Origin: Acetobacter sacchari
GTDB taxonomy: Bacteria; Pseudomonadota; Alphaproteobacteria; Acetobacterales; Acetobacteraceae
Direction: 5' to 3'
Length of the DNA: 64,000 bases
Assembly: GCF_017377715.1 (NCBI RefSeq)
Contig: NZ_JAFVMF010000001.1
Span: 1 to 64,000, forward strand
Made by a program: the position numbers and the translations under genes. This document shows, piece by piece, positions 8,489 through 18,366 of this stretch (position 1 is its first letter; the number at the start of each line of letters is the position of its first letter). The notes under the pieces are model-generated. The model ran no database searches. It was not told where the DNA came from and saw only the letters and a list, made by a program, of their open reading frames with translations.

Positions 8489-9124
8489 TCAGGGAATTCC
8501 GATCATCTTGTGGGTCTGCAGGGACAGACGCCACCGCGGATTCTCAAGGCAGTAGCGCGTCGCGGCGGCGATATTGGCGGCCTGCTGCGGGCCGTCCATC
8601 GGCTGCAGCCAGAACTGCTCGAAATCGAGCTTCAAAAAATCGGCCGGATCGAACCCTGATTGCGGGTAGACCAGCTTCAGTTCCTGCCCGCTCTTCTGCA
8701 CAATCGTGGAGCCCGCTTTCGGGCTGACGCACAGCCAGTCGATCCCGGCGGGCGCCGCGAGCGTGCCGTTACTTTCTACCGCGATGGTGAAGCCCTCCGC
8801 ATGGACCGCGTCGATCAGCGCCTTGTCCAGTTGCAGCAGGGGCTCCCCCCCGGTGAATACGACGAAACGGCGGTCTCGCCCCGGCGCGGGCCAGGCTGCG
8901 GCGATGGCTGTGGCCAGCGACGCGGCGCTCTCGAACTTCCCGCCGCCATCGCCGTCCGTGCCGATGAAATCCGTGTCGCAGAACTGGCACACGGCGGTCG
9001 CGCGGTCTGCCTCCCGCCCGGTCCAGAGATTGCACCCGGCGAAACGGCAGAACACGGCGCTGCGGCCCGTCTGGCCGCCTTCGCCCTGCAACGTGTGGAA
9101 GAGTTCTTTGACCGCGTATGTCAT
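8489..9124 (-). CDS. queE: 7-carboxy-7-deazaguanine synthase, radical SAM
   Basis: QueE rearranges 6-carboxytetrahydropterin to 7-carboxy-7-deazaguanine with a [4Fe-4S] cluster and S-adenosylmethionine. The cluster site is the long variant CX14CX2C (Cys in FAGCNLW, then CQFCDTDF), diagnostic of the proteobacterial QueE subclass. GGEPLLQ binds SAM. The start at 9124 gives MTYAVKELFHTLQGEG, the standard N-terminus; the frame is open 36 bases further upstream, but that extension is atypical. It is the first gene of the queE-queC-queD operon. Confidence 0.93.
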   Translation of the reverse strand: MTYAVKELFHTLQGEGGQTGRSAVFCRFAGCNLWTGREADRATAVCQFCDTDFIGTDGDGGGKFESAASLATAIAAAWPAPGRDRRFVVFTGGEPLLQLDKALIDAVHAEGFTIAVESNGTLAAPAGIDWLCVSPKAGSTIVQKSGQELKLVYPQSGFDPADFLKLDFEQFWLQPMDGPQQAANIAAATRYCLENPRWRLSLQTHKMIGIP

Positions 9125-9202
9125 GCGCGGTGATGTCGGGCATGAACGGCCGGAAGGCAAGGGGGGTGACTTAAAGACGTGCCATTGCCGTAGGCTGCGT
9201 GT

Positions 9203-9529
9203 TCACCAGATGTTGAGTTCGTAATGATAACCCCCGGTGGATCGATCCGGGTAGGAGGCGGTGGTAACGATCCTGAAAGGTACGAAACTGTTGTCTTTGT
9301 AGTCTGGTATAATGGAGACTTGAGCCATGCCTTTTTCAATGGCTGCGATTAACGCGTCTAACGAGCGTTTTTTGAGAGCCTCAGCGAAAAGAGGGATATA
9401 GACGACATTTGGAGGGATATCTTTCCCCCCCAACTCTTCGGGCAAAAGCAAAGTTTTGACTAAACTCCCGTCATCACAGGCAGCTTCAGCTTTCTCTTTT
9501 GTGTCAATGCTCTGAAAGAGTTTATGCAT
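9203..9529 (-). CDS. Putative immunity protein of the DUF4123-linked effector
   Basis: A 108-residue acidic protein without signal peptide or membrane segment, so it acts in the cytoplasm. It starts at the ATG at 9529, preceded by GGAG at a good distance; a GTG one codon earlier is also possible. It follows the nuclease-like effector after about 60 AT-rich bases, and its base composition matches that gene rather than the que operon downstream. Position, size and cytoplasmic location fit an immunity protein against a nuclease effector. No family is recognised, so the role is inferred from gene order. Confidence 0.5.
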   Translation of the reverse strand: MHKLFQSIDTKEKAEAACDDGSLVKTLLLPEELGGKDIPPNVVYIPLFAEALKKRSLDALIAAIEKGMAQVSIIPDYKDNSFVPFRIVTTASYPDRSTGGYHYELNIW

Positions 9530-9591
9530 CACCCAACTCCAGTGTTTTTTTATTTGTAACTTGAGGAATAATTTTAGTCAATGTGTTGGTT

Positions 9592-10650
<1,059 letters not shown>

Positions 10651-10696
10651 TGTGTGATTCCCTTTATAAATTATAGATTTTTTGTTGTTTTTAGTA

Positions 10697-11593
10697 TTAA
10701 GCGAAGTCTGATAGGGAGTCTTGGGTGTTGATTTCTTCGATAAGATCAAGGAGACGGATATCAGCACCATCGTTTCCGAAATCGTAAATAAATTCTTTCA
10801 CATTCTCGTCTTCATGAACCTCGCCGTCAGTCGTTACCCAAAGCCACGTGAACCATGCGAGTCCTTCCTCGCTGGAAATATTCCATAATCGCGCATAGCG
10901 TACGATGTCCGTTACGAGTGCATGCAGGGCGACGTCATCATATTTGGATGTAAGATCAGGCTCTTTTCCCCTTAACCATTGAATAATTTTTCTTTGTGAA
11001 CGGTCATTGAGTGCGAGTGCAATCATAGCCATCTGGCTGGGTTCAAAAACCAGAACGCCACGCTCCTCTGTCGGCCAGTTCTCGCGCTTGCGCGCCTCCA
11101 GCACACCCTCAGGCGCATTGACCAGAATGGAGATGGCTGGTCCGAACATTCTGGCGCGCTGGGCGTCACGCATGGCCGGCAGCGTGATCGCGACAGTCGC
11201 CGGGTCGAAATGCCGAAAGACGCACATATGTGTCCGACCGTCGTCGATTTTCTCGTCGACCGGAATGCGGACCATGGTCAGGCTGCGCAGATGCCGGAAA
11301 AACGCCATTTCCTCGCAACCCGGCGCGTTCCAGAACACGGATCCGGTCGCAGCCTCCGGTAACGCAAGGAATTCGTCGACACGTGTTTTAGGGACGGGGA
11401 CAAGCACTGGGCTGTGGCGTTTGGCCTCTGCCTCCGTCTGTTCGATGAACAGCGATCGAAAGCGGAAGCCTGCGCTTGCCAGCAGGGCGGGCAGATCGTC
11501 GAAAAAACCGCCGTCCATGGTCGCCATGATCGGCTCGACGTCCCAAGCGGCAAGCCGGGTTTTCAGATCGGTCAGAGTCGTTTCGTCGCTCAT
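10697..11593 (-). CDS. DUF4123 protein, type VI secretion effector chaperone
   Basis: A 298-residue protein with a DUF4123 layout over about the first 140 residues: a short strand and acidic loop (VEPIMATMDGGFFDDLPALL), then an aromatic-rich segment around FWNAPGCEEMAFFRHLRSLT. A helical C-terminal region follows. DUF4123 proteins (Tap/Tec) hold type VI effectors and load them on VgrG, and each is normally encoded directly before its cargo. That is the arrangement here, with 46 bases between this gene and the nuclease-like effector. A GAAGAGG site precedes the ATG. No vgrG, hcp or PAAR gene is in the window, so the secretion apparatus must be elsewhere. The gene is GC-richer than its cargo. 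Confidence 0.7.
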   Translation of the reverse strand: MSDETTLTDLKTRLAAWDVEPIMATMDGGFFDDLPALLASAGFRFRSLFIEQTEAEAKRHSPVLVPVPKTRVDEFLALPEAATGSVFWNAPGCEEMAFFRHLRSLTMVRIPVDEKIDDGRTHMCVFRHFDPATVAITLPAMRDAQRARMFGPAISILVNAPEGVLEARKRENWPTEERGVLVFEPSQMAMIALALNDRSQRKIIQWLRGKEPDLTSKYDDVALHALVTDIVRYARLWNISSEEGLAWFTWLWVTTDGEVHEDENVKEFIYDFGNDGADIRLLDLIEEINTQDSLSDFA

Positions 11594-11805
11594 CGCCTCT
11601 TCACCAACGCATATGTTCTGTCGCGTGGCGCCTGTGGCTTCCAGCGAGTCAATCTGGTGACCCTACACGTGGAGACGCGGCTTGTGTGTCGTTAAATGAA
11701 TTTTGACAATTTTTTTGGACGATGGCGCCGCGAATATCGGGTCGGGCTCCTCTCAAAATCTGTGCTAGCCCGGAGCGGCTCTCTCGCCGCCCCGGACAAA
11801 CACCG

Positions 11806-12159
11806 TTACTCGCCCTTCTTCACCGCGTCGAAAGCGTCGAGCACGCGCGTCGAATACACCAGCGCTGCGCCGGCGTTCAGCGCGATCGCGACGCTCAGCG
11901 CCTCCCCGATCTCGTCGCGTGTGGCGCCCGCTTTCACGGCTTCGGCGGCGTGAATGGTGATGCAGCCGTCGCAACGCGTGGTCGCCGCCACAGCCAGCGC
12001 GATCAGTTCGCGGGTCTTGGCGTCGAGGTGATTGGTCTTCTCTCCGGCGGCGTTCAGCGCCAGCACGCTTTCTACCGTTGCGGGGGAAAGCTGCGCGTAG
12101 CCGCCGATGGCCTTGCCCAGATGTTCGCGGCGTGCGCCCCAGTCTGCCCAGTCACTCAT
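11806..12159 (-). CDS. Carboxymuconolactone decarboxylase (AhpD-like) family protein
   Basis: A 117-residue all-helical protein with the redox motif RCDGCITIHAAEAVKAGAT (about residues 62-80). The CxxCxxxH arrangement is that of AhpD-type alkyl hydroperoxidase proteins, in which the two cysteines reduce peroxides or a partner peroxiredoxin. No ahpC gene is adjacent, so the partner is unknown. It is transcribed away from zapE. Confidence 0.88.
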   Translation of the reverse strand: MSDWADWGARREHLGKAIGGYAQLSPATVESVLALNAAGEKTNHLDAKTRELIALAVAATTRCDGCITIHAAEAVKAGATRDEIGEALSVAIALNAGAALVYSTRVLDAFDAVKKGE

Positions 12160-12333
12160 TCTTCGTCATCCTGTGCTGTTGAGGGATTCGGCTGGCCGGA
12201 GGACTCCGTGCGAGCGTCCGGACGTATCGAACCCGCCGGGCTATAGTCACCAGAGCGTGAGCGGCGTGTCACGACACGGTTACGGGAGGGGCAGGTTCTT
12301 GCTGAGGCGGCGGCGGCTCGCTATCGGCAAAGG

Positions 12334-13575
12334 ATGAACGCCATGAACGACACCTCTTCCGAGCGCGCATCCACGCGTGCGTCCGTATCCGTCCCGGCGG
12401 CGCAGGGCGCGGGACCGTTTGCTCTGTATAAGGAGCGTGTCGCAAGAGGGCAGCTCAAGCCCGATCCGGATCAGGAGCGTGTAGCCCGGCGTCTGGATCG
12501 CCTGTGGAGCGAGTTGAAGGCGTACAATCCGGCGCCTGCGCCGGAACCTGTCCGCAAGAAAGGGCTTTTCTCGGCCGTCGTCAGCCGCCTGCCTTCGCTT
12601 GGGCAGAAGGTGGAAGACGTCGCCCCGCCGCGTGGCGTGTACATCGTCGGCCGCGTGGGGCGCGGCAAGACGATGCTGATGGACCTCTTCTTCTCCTGCG
12701 TCCCGGTGAAGAAGAAGCAGCGCATCCACTTCCTAAGCTTCATGCGTGAGGTTCACCAGAGGCTGAAAGAACTGAAACAGGCCAACCCCGGCATTTCCGA
12801 CCCGATCCCACCCTTGGCCAAGACGATCGCGGATGAAGCGACGCTGCTGTGCTTCGACGAATTCCAGATCAACGACATCGCTGACGCAATGTTGCTCGGG
12901 CGGCTGTTTCAGGCGCTGTTCAAGCTGAAGGTCATCATTGTCGCGACGTCCAATACGGTTCCGGGCGACCTGTTCCAGAATCGACCCGGGGCGGACGCGT
13001 TCAAGCCGTTCATCGCTATTATCCGTTCGGAGCTGGATACCGCGGAGCTCGACTCGCAGAACGACTATCGTCGCGGGCGCGAACAGGACGACACGACGTG
13101 GATCGTACCCGCGGATGAGACCGCGCGTCGCAGGCTGGACAAGATCGTCGAGCGGTATGGTCAGGGGCATACCCCTGAAAAGGTGACGCTGCATTTCAAC
13201 GGGCGAGACCTGCCGGTGGATCATGCGCAGGGTCCGGTTGCGCGTTTCGAATTCACATCTCTGTGTGGACGCCCTCTGGGACCGAACGATTTCCTCGCCA
13301 TCGCGAAGCAGTTTCCGGTGGTCGTGGTGGAGGACATGCCGTCGCTAGGACCGGACGACTATAACGTCGCGCGGCGCTTCATCACCTTCATCGACGCCTT
13401 GTACGACAACGGCAATCTGCTGTTCGTGTCTGCTGACGAGAAGCCCGACGCGCTGTTTCCGGAGGGGGAGGGGTCGGACGCCTTCGCCCGGACGGCGTCG
13501 CGTCTGATGGAAATGGGCAGCGAGAGCTGGCTCACCCGCGCGCGCGACGCGCATGGCCGCCTCGCTAGAGCGTGA
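12334..13575 (+). CDS. zapE: Cell division protein ZapE (AFG1-like ATPase)
   Basis: A 413-residue AAA-like ATPase. Walker A is GRVGRGKTMLMD (about residues 106-117) and Walker B is LLCFDEFQINDIADAM (about 171-186), both standard for ZapE/AFG1. In E. coli ZapE joins the Z-ring late in division and needs ATP; the mitochondrial relative AFG1 works in protein quality control. Start choice: the ATG at 12334 overlaps an AAAGG, while the ATG nine bases later (12343) has that AAAGG at a better distance, so 12343 is equally likely. It stands alone, divergent from the AhpD-like gene. Confidence 0.92.
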   Translation: MNAMNDTSSERASTRASVSVPAAQGAGPFALYKERVARGQLKPDPDQERVARRLDRLWSELKAYNPAPAPEPVRKKGLFSAVVSRLPSLGQKVEDVAPPRGVYIVGRVGRGKTMLMDLFFSCVPVKKKQRIHFLSFMREVHQRLKELKQANPGISDPIPPLAKTIADEATLLCFDEFQINDIADAMLLGRLFQALFKLKVIIVATSNTVPGDLFQNRPGADAFKPFIAIIRSELDTAELDSQNDYRRGREQDDTTWIVPADETARRRLDKIVERYGQGHTPEKVTLHFNGRDLPVDHAQGPVARFEFTSLCGRPLGPNDFLAIAKQFPVVVVEDMPSLGPDDYNVARRFITFIDALYDNGNLLFVSADEKPDALFPEGEGSDAFARTASRLMEMGSESWLTRARDAHGRLARA

Positions 13576-13897
13576 CAGACGCCGGTCTTGTCGGTCTTCC
13601 CTGCGCGGTCTAGCAAAATTCCTGCATCGCCCGCCTTGTCGGGCGCAAACAGGTCACTGACCGGGTGATGAGGGACGGAGGCGCGCCGGATATGGGTGCA
13701 GGCTCTACTAAGCCTTGGGTATCGGGGTCTTTGGTAACGGGACGCAGCGTCGTCGGGTCTGACGCTTCCTTCCGACTCATCGGTTTTTCAACATTGCGGA
13801 TCATGGTCGCCGGAGGTCGGAGTTGCAGCCGACCGTCTGACGGCGGTCATGAGCCCGAGTCCGCGGGATTGCGACTAGATATGGGAGTGTTCTGAAG
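13576..13897. other. Gap upstream of sucA, no gene seen
   Basis: These 322 bases between zapE and sucA hold open frames with no protein-like character. The promoter of the 2-oxoglutarate dehydrogenase cluster should lie here, but no clear -35/-10 pair or operator stands out. Confidence 0.5.
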
Positions 13898-16765
13898 ATG
13901 GCGGGCGCCGATCTCCTTACCGCCGCTCTAAGCGGCAGCAACATCGCCTACGTGGCTGATCTGTACGCGCGGTGGGCTGAAAACCCCTCCAGCGTCGATC
14001 CGTCTTTCGCCAGCCTTTTCGGCTCTCTCGATGACGAAGCGGCTTCGATCCTGCAGGACGCCTCCGGCGCGTCGTGGGCTCCGCGCAAATCCATCATCAC
14101 GGGCGAAGAGCCTGTGGCCGTCCCGGCTGGGAAGCCTGCGGCTGGAAAGGCCGCCGGTCTGGCCGCTTCGGACAGCCTCGCCGCTGCGCAGCTGGTGCGC
14201 GCGTTCCGTGAGTTCGGGCATCTGGAGGCGCAGACCGATCCGCTCGGCCTGAAGGTTCCGAAGCCCGCCGTCGAACTGGACCCAGCCACTTACGGCTTTG
14301 GTCCGGCGGATCTGGATCGTCCGGTTTATGTCGGTTCCCTGCTGTCCCCGCTGCTTCCCGGGCGCGACACGGCGACGGTCAAGGAAATTGTGGCGGCGCT
14401 GCGCGACGTTTATTGCGGGGCGATCGGCTCCGAATACATCTACGCCCGTAGCGAGGAGCAGCGGGAGTGGTTCCGCGCGCGCATCGAGGGTGACAACTGG
14501 CAGGCTGGCGTTACGGCGACCGAGCAGAAGGCGATCCTCAAGCACCTGACCGAAGCGGAAGGATACGAGGCGTTCTGCGCGAAGCGTTATGTCGGCGGCA
14601 AGCGTTTCGGTCTTGAGGGCGGCGAGGTCTCGATCCCGTCCCTCCATGCGATCATCGATCAGGCGGCGCAGCAGGGCGTGAAGTCCGTGGCCATCGGCAT
14701 GGCGCATCGCGGACGCCTCAACACGCTCGTGAACGTCGTTCGCAAGCCGTATGTCGCGGTCTTCAACGAATTCGCCGGTGGTTCTTTCAAGCCCGACAAT
14801 GTCGCGGGCTCGGGCGACGTGAAATACCATCTCGGAACGTCGACGGACGTCGAGATCGCCGGACGTTCGGTGCATATTTCGCTTCAGCCCAACCCGTCGC
14901 ACCTCGAGGCTGTCGATCCGGTCGTCTGCGGCAAGATTCGCGCGGCGCAGGACGATGACGGCGACACCGAGACGCGCCTGTCGCACATGGCGATCCAGAT
15001 TCATGGCGACGCTGCGTTCGCCGGTCAGGGCGTGGTGTATGAAACGCTGTCGATGTCGCAGCTTGTTGGCTACCGCACCGGTGGTTCGGTGCATATCATC
15101 GTCAACAATCAGGTCGGTTTCACCACCAACCCGGTGAACGGACATTCCGGCGTCTATGGTTCGGACATGGCCAAAGCCATCGAAGCGCCGGTCCTGCACA
15201 TTAATGGCGACAACCCGGAAGCGGTTGTTTACGCGTCCCGTCTGGCCGCTGATTATCGTCAGAAATTCGCCAGCGACATCATCCTCGACATCGTCTGCTA
15301 TCGCCGCAACGGTCATAACGAGACGGATGAACCCGCCTTCACGCAGCCCATCATGTACAAGGCGATCGCCACGCATGAGACGCCGCACACGCTCTACGCG
15401 GCACATCTGATTAAAGCTGGCGTCGTGACCGAGGAAGAAGCGAAGAGCCAGTGGGACGCGTTCCATGCGCGCCTCGACGCCGAATACACCGCAGCCCAGT
15501 CCTACAAGGTGAACAAGGCTGATTGGCTGGAAGGCGCCTGGTCCGACCTGCAGGCTCCGAAGGAGGGTGAATACCCGACGGTTGCGACGGGCGTGTCAAA
15601 GGACGTGCTCGCGAAAATCGGTGCGGCGATCAGCACTGCGCCGGAAGGCTTCGACCTGAACGGTAAGATCGCGCGTCAGCTCAAGGCCAAGGCCAAGGCG
15701 ATTGAGACGGGCGAAGGCATCGACTGGGCGACGGGCGAGGCTCTCGGCTTTGGCTCGCTGCTGATCGAGAAGCACCGCGTTCGTCTGTCGGGCGAGGATG
15801 TGCAGCGCGGCACGTTCAGTCAGCGTCATGCGACGGTTAAGGACCAGACGACGCAGGGCGATTACACCTTCCTCAACCACATTGAGGAGGGGCAGGCGAA
15901 AATCGATATCTACAACTCGCATCTGTCCGAATTCGCCGTGCTCGGCTTCGAATACGGCTATACCATGCACAACCCGAACAATCTGGTGCTGTGGGAGGCG
16001 CAGTTCGGCGACTTCGCCAACGGCGCACAGGTGATCGTGGACCAGTTCATCGCCTCGGGCGAGACGAAATGGCTGCGTATGTCCGGTCTGGTGATGCTGC
16101 TGCCGCACGGTTACGAAGGGCAGGGTCCGGAGCATTCGTCCGCCCGCCTTGAGCGCTATCTGCAGCTCTGCGCCGAAGACAACATGTTCGTCTGCAACAT
16201 CACCACGCCGGCGAACTACTTCCATGCACTGCGTCGTCAGCTGAAACTGCCGTATCGCAAGCCGCTGATCCTGATGGAGCCGAAGTCGCTGTTGCGTCAC
16301 AAGCTCGCGGTGTCGGAACTGGCGGAGTTCGAGACGGGCACGTCGTTCAAGCCGGTCATTGGTGAGGTCGACGATCTGGCGGCGGACAAGGTCAAGCGTA
16401 TCGTGATCTGCTCGGGCAAGGTCTATTACGATCTGCTGCAGGAGCGGCGCGACCAGAAGCTCGATACCACGGCGATCCTGCGCCTCGAGCAGATCTACCC
16501 GTTCCCGGAAGCGGAACTGGCCGCCGAGTTCAAGAAATATCCGAACGCCACCGATATCGTGTGGTGTCAGGAAGAAACCCGAAATGGCGGCGGTTGGCAT
16601 TTTGTCGATCGCCTGATCGAGGGCGCGCTTGGCGTGGCCGGGCACAAGGTCACGCGTCCGGCCTACGTCGGCCGCGCGGCGGCGGCGAGTCCTGCGACAG
16701 GTCTGGCCAGAATTCACGCGGCGGAGCAGGCTGCGCTGGTCAAGTCGGCGCTCGGTCTGGGCTGA
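13898..16765 (+). CDS. sucA: 2-oxoglutarate dehydrogenase E1 component
   Basis: A 955-residue thiamine-diphosphate enzyme that decarboxylates 2-oxoglutarate and hands the succinyl group to E2 in the TCA cycle. The N-terminal motif AYVADLYARWAENPSSVD is the E1o segment that docks to the complex. GMAHRGRLNTLVNV (about 267-280) and the cofactor motif HGDAAFAGQGVVYE (about 368-381) are intact, and NNQVGFTTNP follows. The C-terminal pyrimidine-binding half includes LPHGYEGQGPEHSSARLERY. The length matches the family (930-960). It is first in the order sucA-sucB-lpd, with gaps of about 200 and 165 bases. Confidence 0.97.
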   Translation: MAGADLLTAALSGSNIAYVADLYARWAENPSSVDPSFASLFGSLDDEAASILQDASGASWAPRKSIITGEEPVAVPAGKPAAGKAAGLAASDSLAAAQLVRAFREFGHLEAQTDPLGLKVPKPAVELDPATYGFGPADLDRPVYVGSLLSPLLPGRDTATVKEIVAALRDVYCGAIGSEYIYARSEEQREWFRARIEGDNWQAGVTATEQKAILKHLTEAEGYEAFCAKRYVGGKRFGLEGGEVSIPSLHAIIDQAAQQGVKSVAIGMAHRGRLNTLVNVVRKPYVAVFNEFAGGSFKPDNVAGSGDVKYHLGTSTDVEIAGRSVHISLQPNPSHLEAVDPVVCGKIRAAQDDDGDTETRLSHMAIQIHGDAAFAGQGVVYETLSMSQLVGYRTGGSVHIIVNNQVGFTTNPVNGHSGVYGSDMAKAIEAPVLHINGDNPEAVVYASRLAADYRQKFASDIILDIVCYRRNGHNETDEPAFTQPIMYKAIATHETPHTLYAAHLIKAGVVTEEEAKSQWDAFHARLDAEYTAAQSYKVNKADWLEGAWSDLQAPKEGEYPTVATGVSKDVLAKIGAAISTAPEGFDLNGKIARQLKAKAKAIETGEGIDWATGEALGFGSLLIEKHRVRLSGEDVQRGTFSQRHATVKDQTTQGDYTFLNHIEEGQAKIDIYNSHLSEFAVLGFEYGYTMHNPNNLVLWEAQFGDFANGAQVIVDQFIASGETKWLRMSGLVMLLPHGYEGQGPEHSSARLERYLQLCAEDNMFVCNITTPANYFHALRRQLKLPYRKPLILMEPKSLLRHKLAVSELAEFETGTSFKPVIGEVDDLAADKVKRIVICSGKVYYDLLQERRDQKLDTTAILRLEQIYPFPEAELAAEFKKYPNATDIVWCQEETRNGGGWHFVDRLIEGALGVAGHKVTRPAYVGRAAAASPATGLARIHAAEQAALVKSALGLG

Positions 16766-16968
16766 CGTCGGGGGTTTGGAGCGGCCGCGCCCGGTGGCGT
16801 GACCGCTCAACGCGCCGTCTTGCAGGTCGCCCTTTCGTAATTTTGCGAACGGGGGGACAGGCGGCGTCGAGAGATGCTCCGGCGGTGTATGTCGCCGGTC
16901 GTAGCGTGACTGTGGCGCCTGGTTGAAGCGTCGCAGGCGCGTGGGATAAAAAGGAAGTGGGAAGCGAG

Positions 16969-18201
16969 ATGTCTGTCGAGATCAAGGTGCCGGCACTGGG
17001 CGAGAGCGTCACCACGGCGACGGTCGGCAAGTGGCTGAAGAAGGCTGGCGAGGCGGTTGCCGCTGATGAAGCGCTCGTGGAGCTGGAGACCGACAAGGTG
17101 AGCGTCGAAGTGTCGGCGCCGCAGGCTGGCGTGCTGGGAACGCCCGCGGCGAAAGAGGGCGACGAGGTCGAAGTCGGCGCCCTGCTGATCACGCTGGACC
17201 CGAGCGGCAAGGCCTCTGCGGCTCCCGCCAAGGCCGAGGCCCCGAAGGAAGCGGCGCCGAAGGCTCCCGCCCCTGTCGCGAAGGCGGCTGCGGCTCCAGC
17301 CGTGAAATCCGCTCCGGTTGACGCCGCGGCAGCCCTTCCGGCTGCGCGCAAGCTGATGGCGGAGAAGGGCGTTTCGGCCGAGCAGGTCGGCGCGGGCACG
17401 GGCAAGGACGGCCGCATCACGAAGGGCGACGTTCTGGCGTTCGTGTCGCAGCCTGCGGCCAGCGCGCCGGCGGCCGCCCCGAAGGCCCCGCGTCAGGACG
17501 ATCCGCGTGAAGAGCGCGTGAAGATGACGCGCCTGCGTCGTACGATCGCGCGTCGCCTGAAGGACGCGCAGAACACCGCGGCGATGCTGACGACGTTCAA
17601 CGAAATCGACATGACCGCCGCCAAGGAGATGCGTGTCGAATTTCAGGACAGCTTCGTCAAGAAATACGGCGTGAAGCTGGGCTTCATGTCGATCTTCTCG
17701 AAGGCGGTCATCGCGGCGCTGCAGGAGTTCCCGGCGATCAACGCGGAGATCGACGGCGAAGACGTCATCTACCGCAACTTCATCAACCTCGGCATCGCGG
17801 TTGGCGGCCCGAACGGTCTGGTCGTCCCGGTGCTGCGTGACGCGGAGAATCTTGGCCACGCCGAGATCGAGAAGCGCATAGCGGGCTTCGGCAAGGCGGC
17901 GCGTGAGGGCACGTTGAAGATCGACGATCTGGCCGGCGGCACGTTCTCGATCACCAATGGCGGCATCTACGGCTCGATGCTTTCGACGCCGATCCTGAAT
18001 GCCCCGCAGTCCGGCATTCTGGGCATGCATAACATCGTCGACCGCCCGGTCGCGGTGAACGGCAAGGTCGAAATCCGGCCGATCATGTATGTTGCGCTGT
18101 CCTATGATCACCGCATCGTGGACGGCAAGGAAGCGGTGAGCTTCCTCGTCAGCGTGAAGAAATACGTCGAGGACCCGCGCAGCCTTCTGCTAGGCCTCTG
18201 A
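16969..18201 (+). CDS. sucB: Dihydrolipoyl succinyltransferase, E2 of 2-oxoglutarate dehydrogenase
   Basis: A 410-residue E2 core protein. It has one lipoyl domain (about 1-75, lipoylated Lys43 in [11 protein letters not shown]), an Ala/Pro-rich hinge, a peripheral-subunit binding domain (about 120-158, [19 protein letters not shown]) and the catalytic domain with [12 protein letters not shown] near residue 380. It transfers the succinyl group to CoA. The ATG at 16969 has GGGAAG upstream and gives the usual [13 protein letters not shown]; a GTG 12 bases earlier is less likely. Its lipoyl domain is very similar to the one fused to the neighbouring E3. Confidence 0.96.
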   Translation: MSVEIKVPALGESVTTATVGKWLKKAGEAVAADEALVELETDKVSVEVSAPQAGVLGTPAAKEGDEVEVGALLITLDPSGKASAAPAKAEAPKEAAPKAPAPVAKAAAAPAVKSAPVDAAAALPAARKLMAEKGVSAEQVGAGTGKDGRITKGDVLAFVSQPAASAPAAAPKAPRQDDPREERVKMTRLRRTIARRLKDAQNTAAMLTTFNEIDMTAAKEMRVEFQDSFVKKYGVKLGFMSIFSKAVIAALQEFPAINAEIDGEDVIYRNFINLGIAVGGPNGLVVPVLRDAENLGHAEIEKRIAGFGKAAREGTLKIDDLAGGTFSITNGGIYGSMLSTPILNAPQSGILGMHNIVDRPVAVNGKVEIRPIMYVALSYDHRIVDGKEAVSFLVSVKKYVEDPRSLLLGL

Positions 18202-18207
18202 CAATCC

Positions 18208-18245
18208 GTCGCGTCCCGCGCCATATATGTGGCGCGGGACGCGTG
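18208..18245. promoter_or_regulatory. Strong GC hairpin between sucB and lpd
   Basis: GCGTCCCGCGCCA pairs perfectly with TGGCGCGGGACGC across a six-base loop, seven or so bases after the sucB stop codon. There is no U-tract, so it is more likely an RNA-stabilising or processing hairpin, or a partial attenuator, than a full terminator. Confidence 0.6.
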
Positions 18246-18366
18246 ACGATTTAACGGCGTTTCGCATCGGAAACGCGGCGGCCTTCCTGCCGGGAGGCGC
18301 ATTAGGGCGATCAACGTGACGGGCGGTATGCTCGACGTTCATCGGCTTCAATCGGGACGGGAAAAT

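Noticed and set aside
13665-13895. A 76-codon open frame before sucA
   Set aside because: It has no ribosome binding site, no recognisable protein character, and lies in the expected promoter region.
13928-15466. A 512-codon open frame on the minus strand inside sucA
   Set aside because: It is a shadow of the GC-rich sucA codons; the residue make-up is unlike a protein and it lacks any start signal or family motif.
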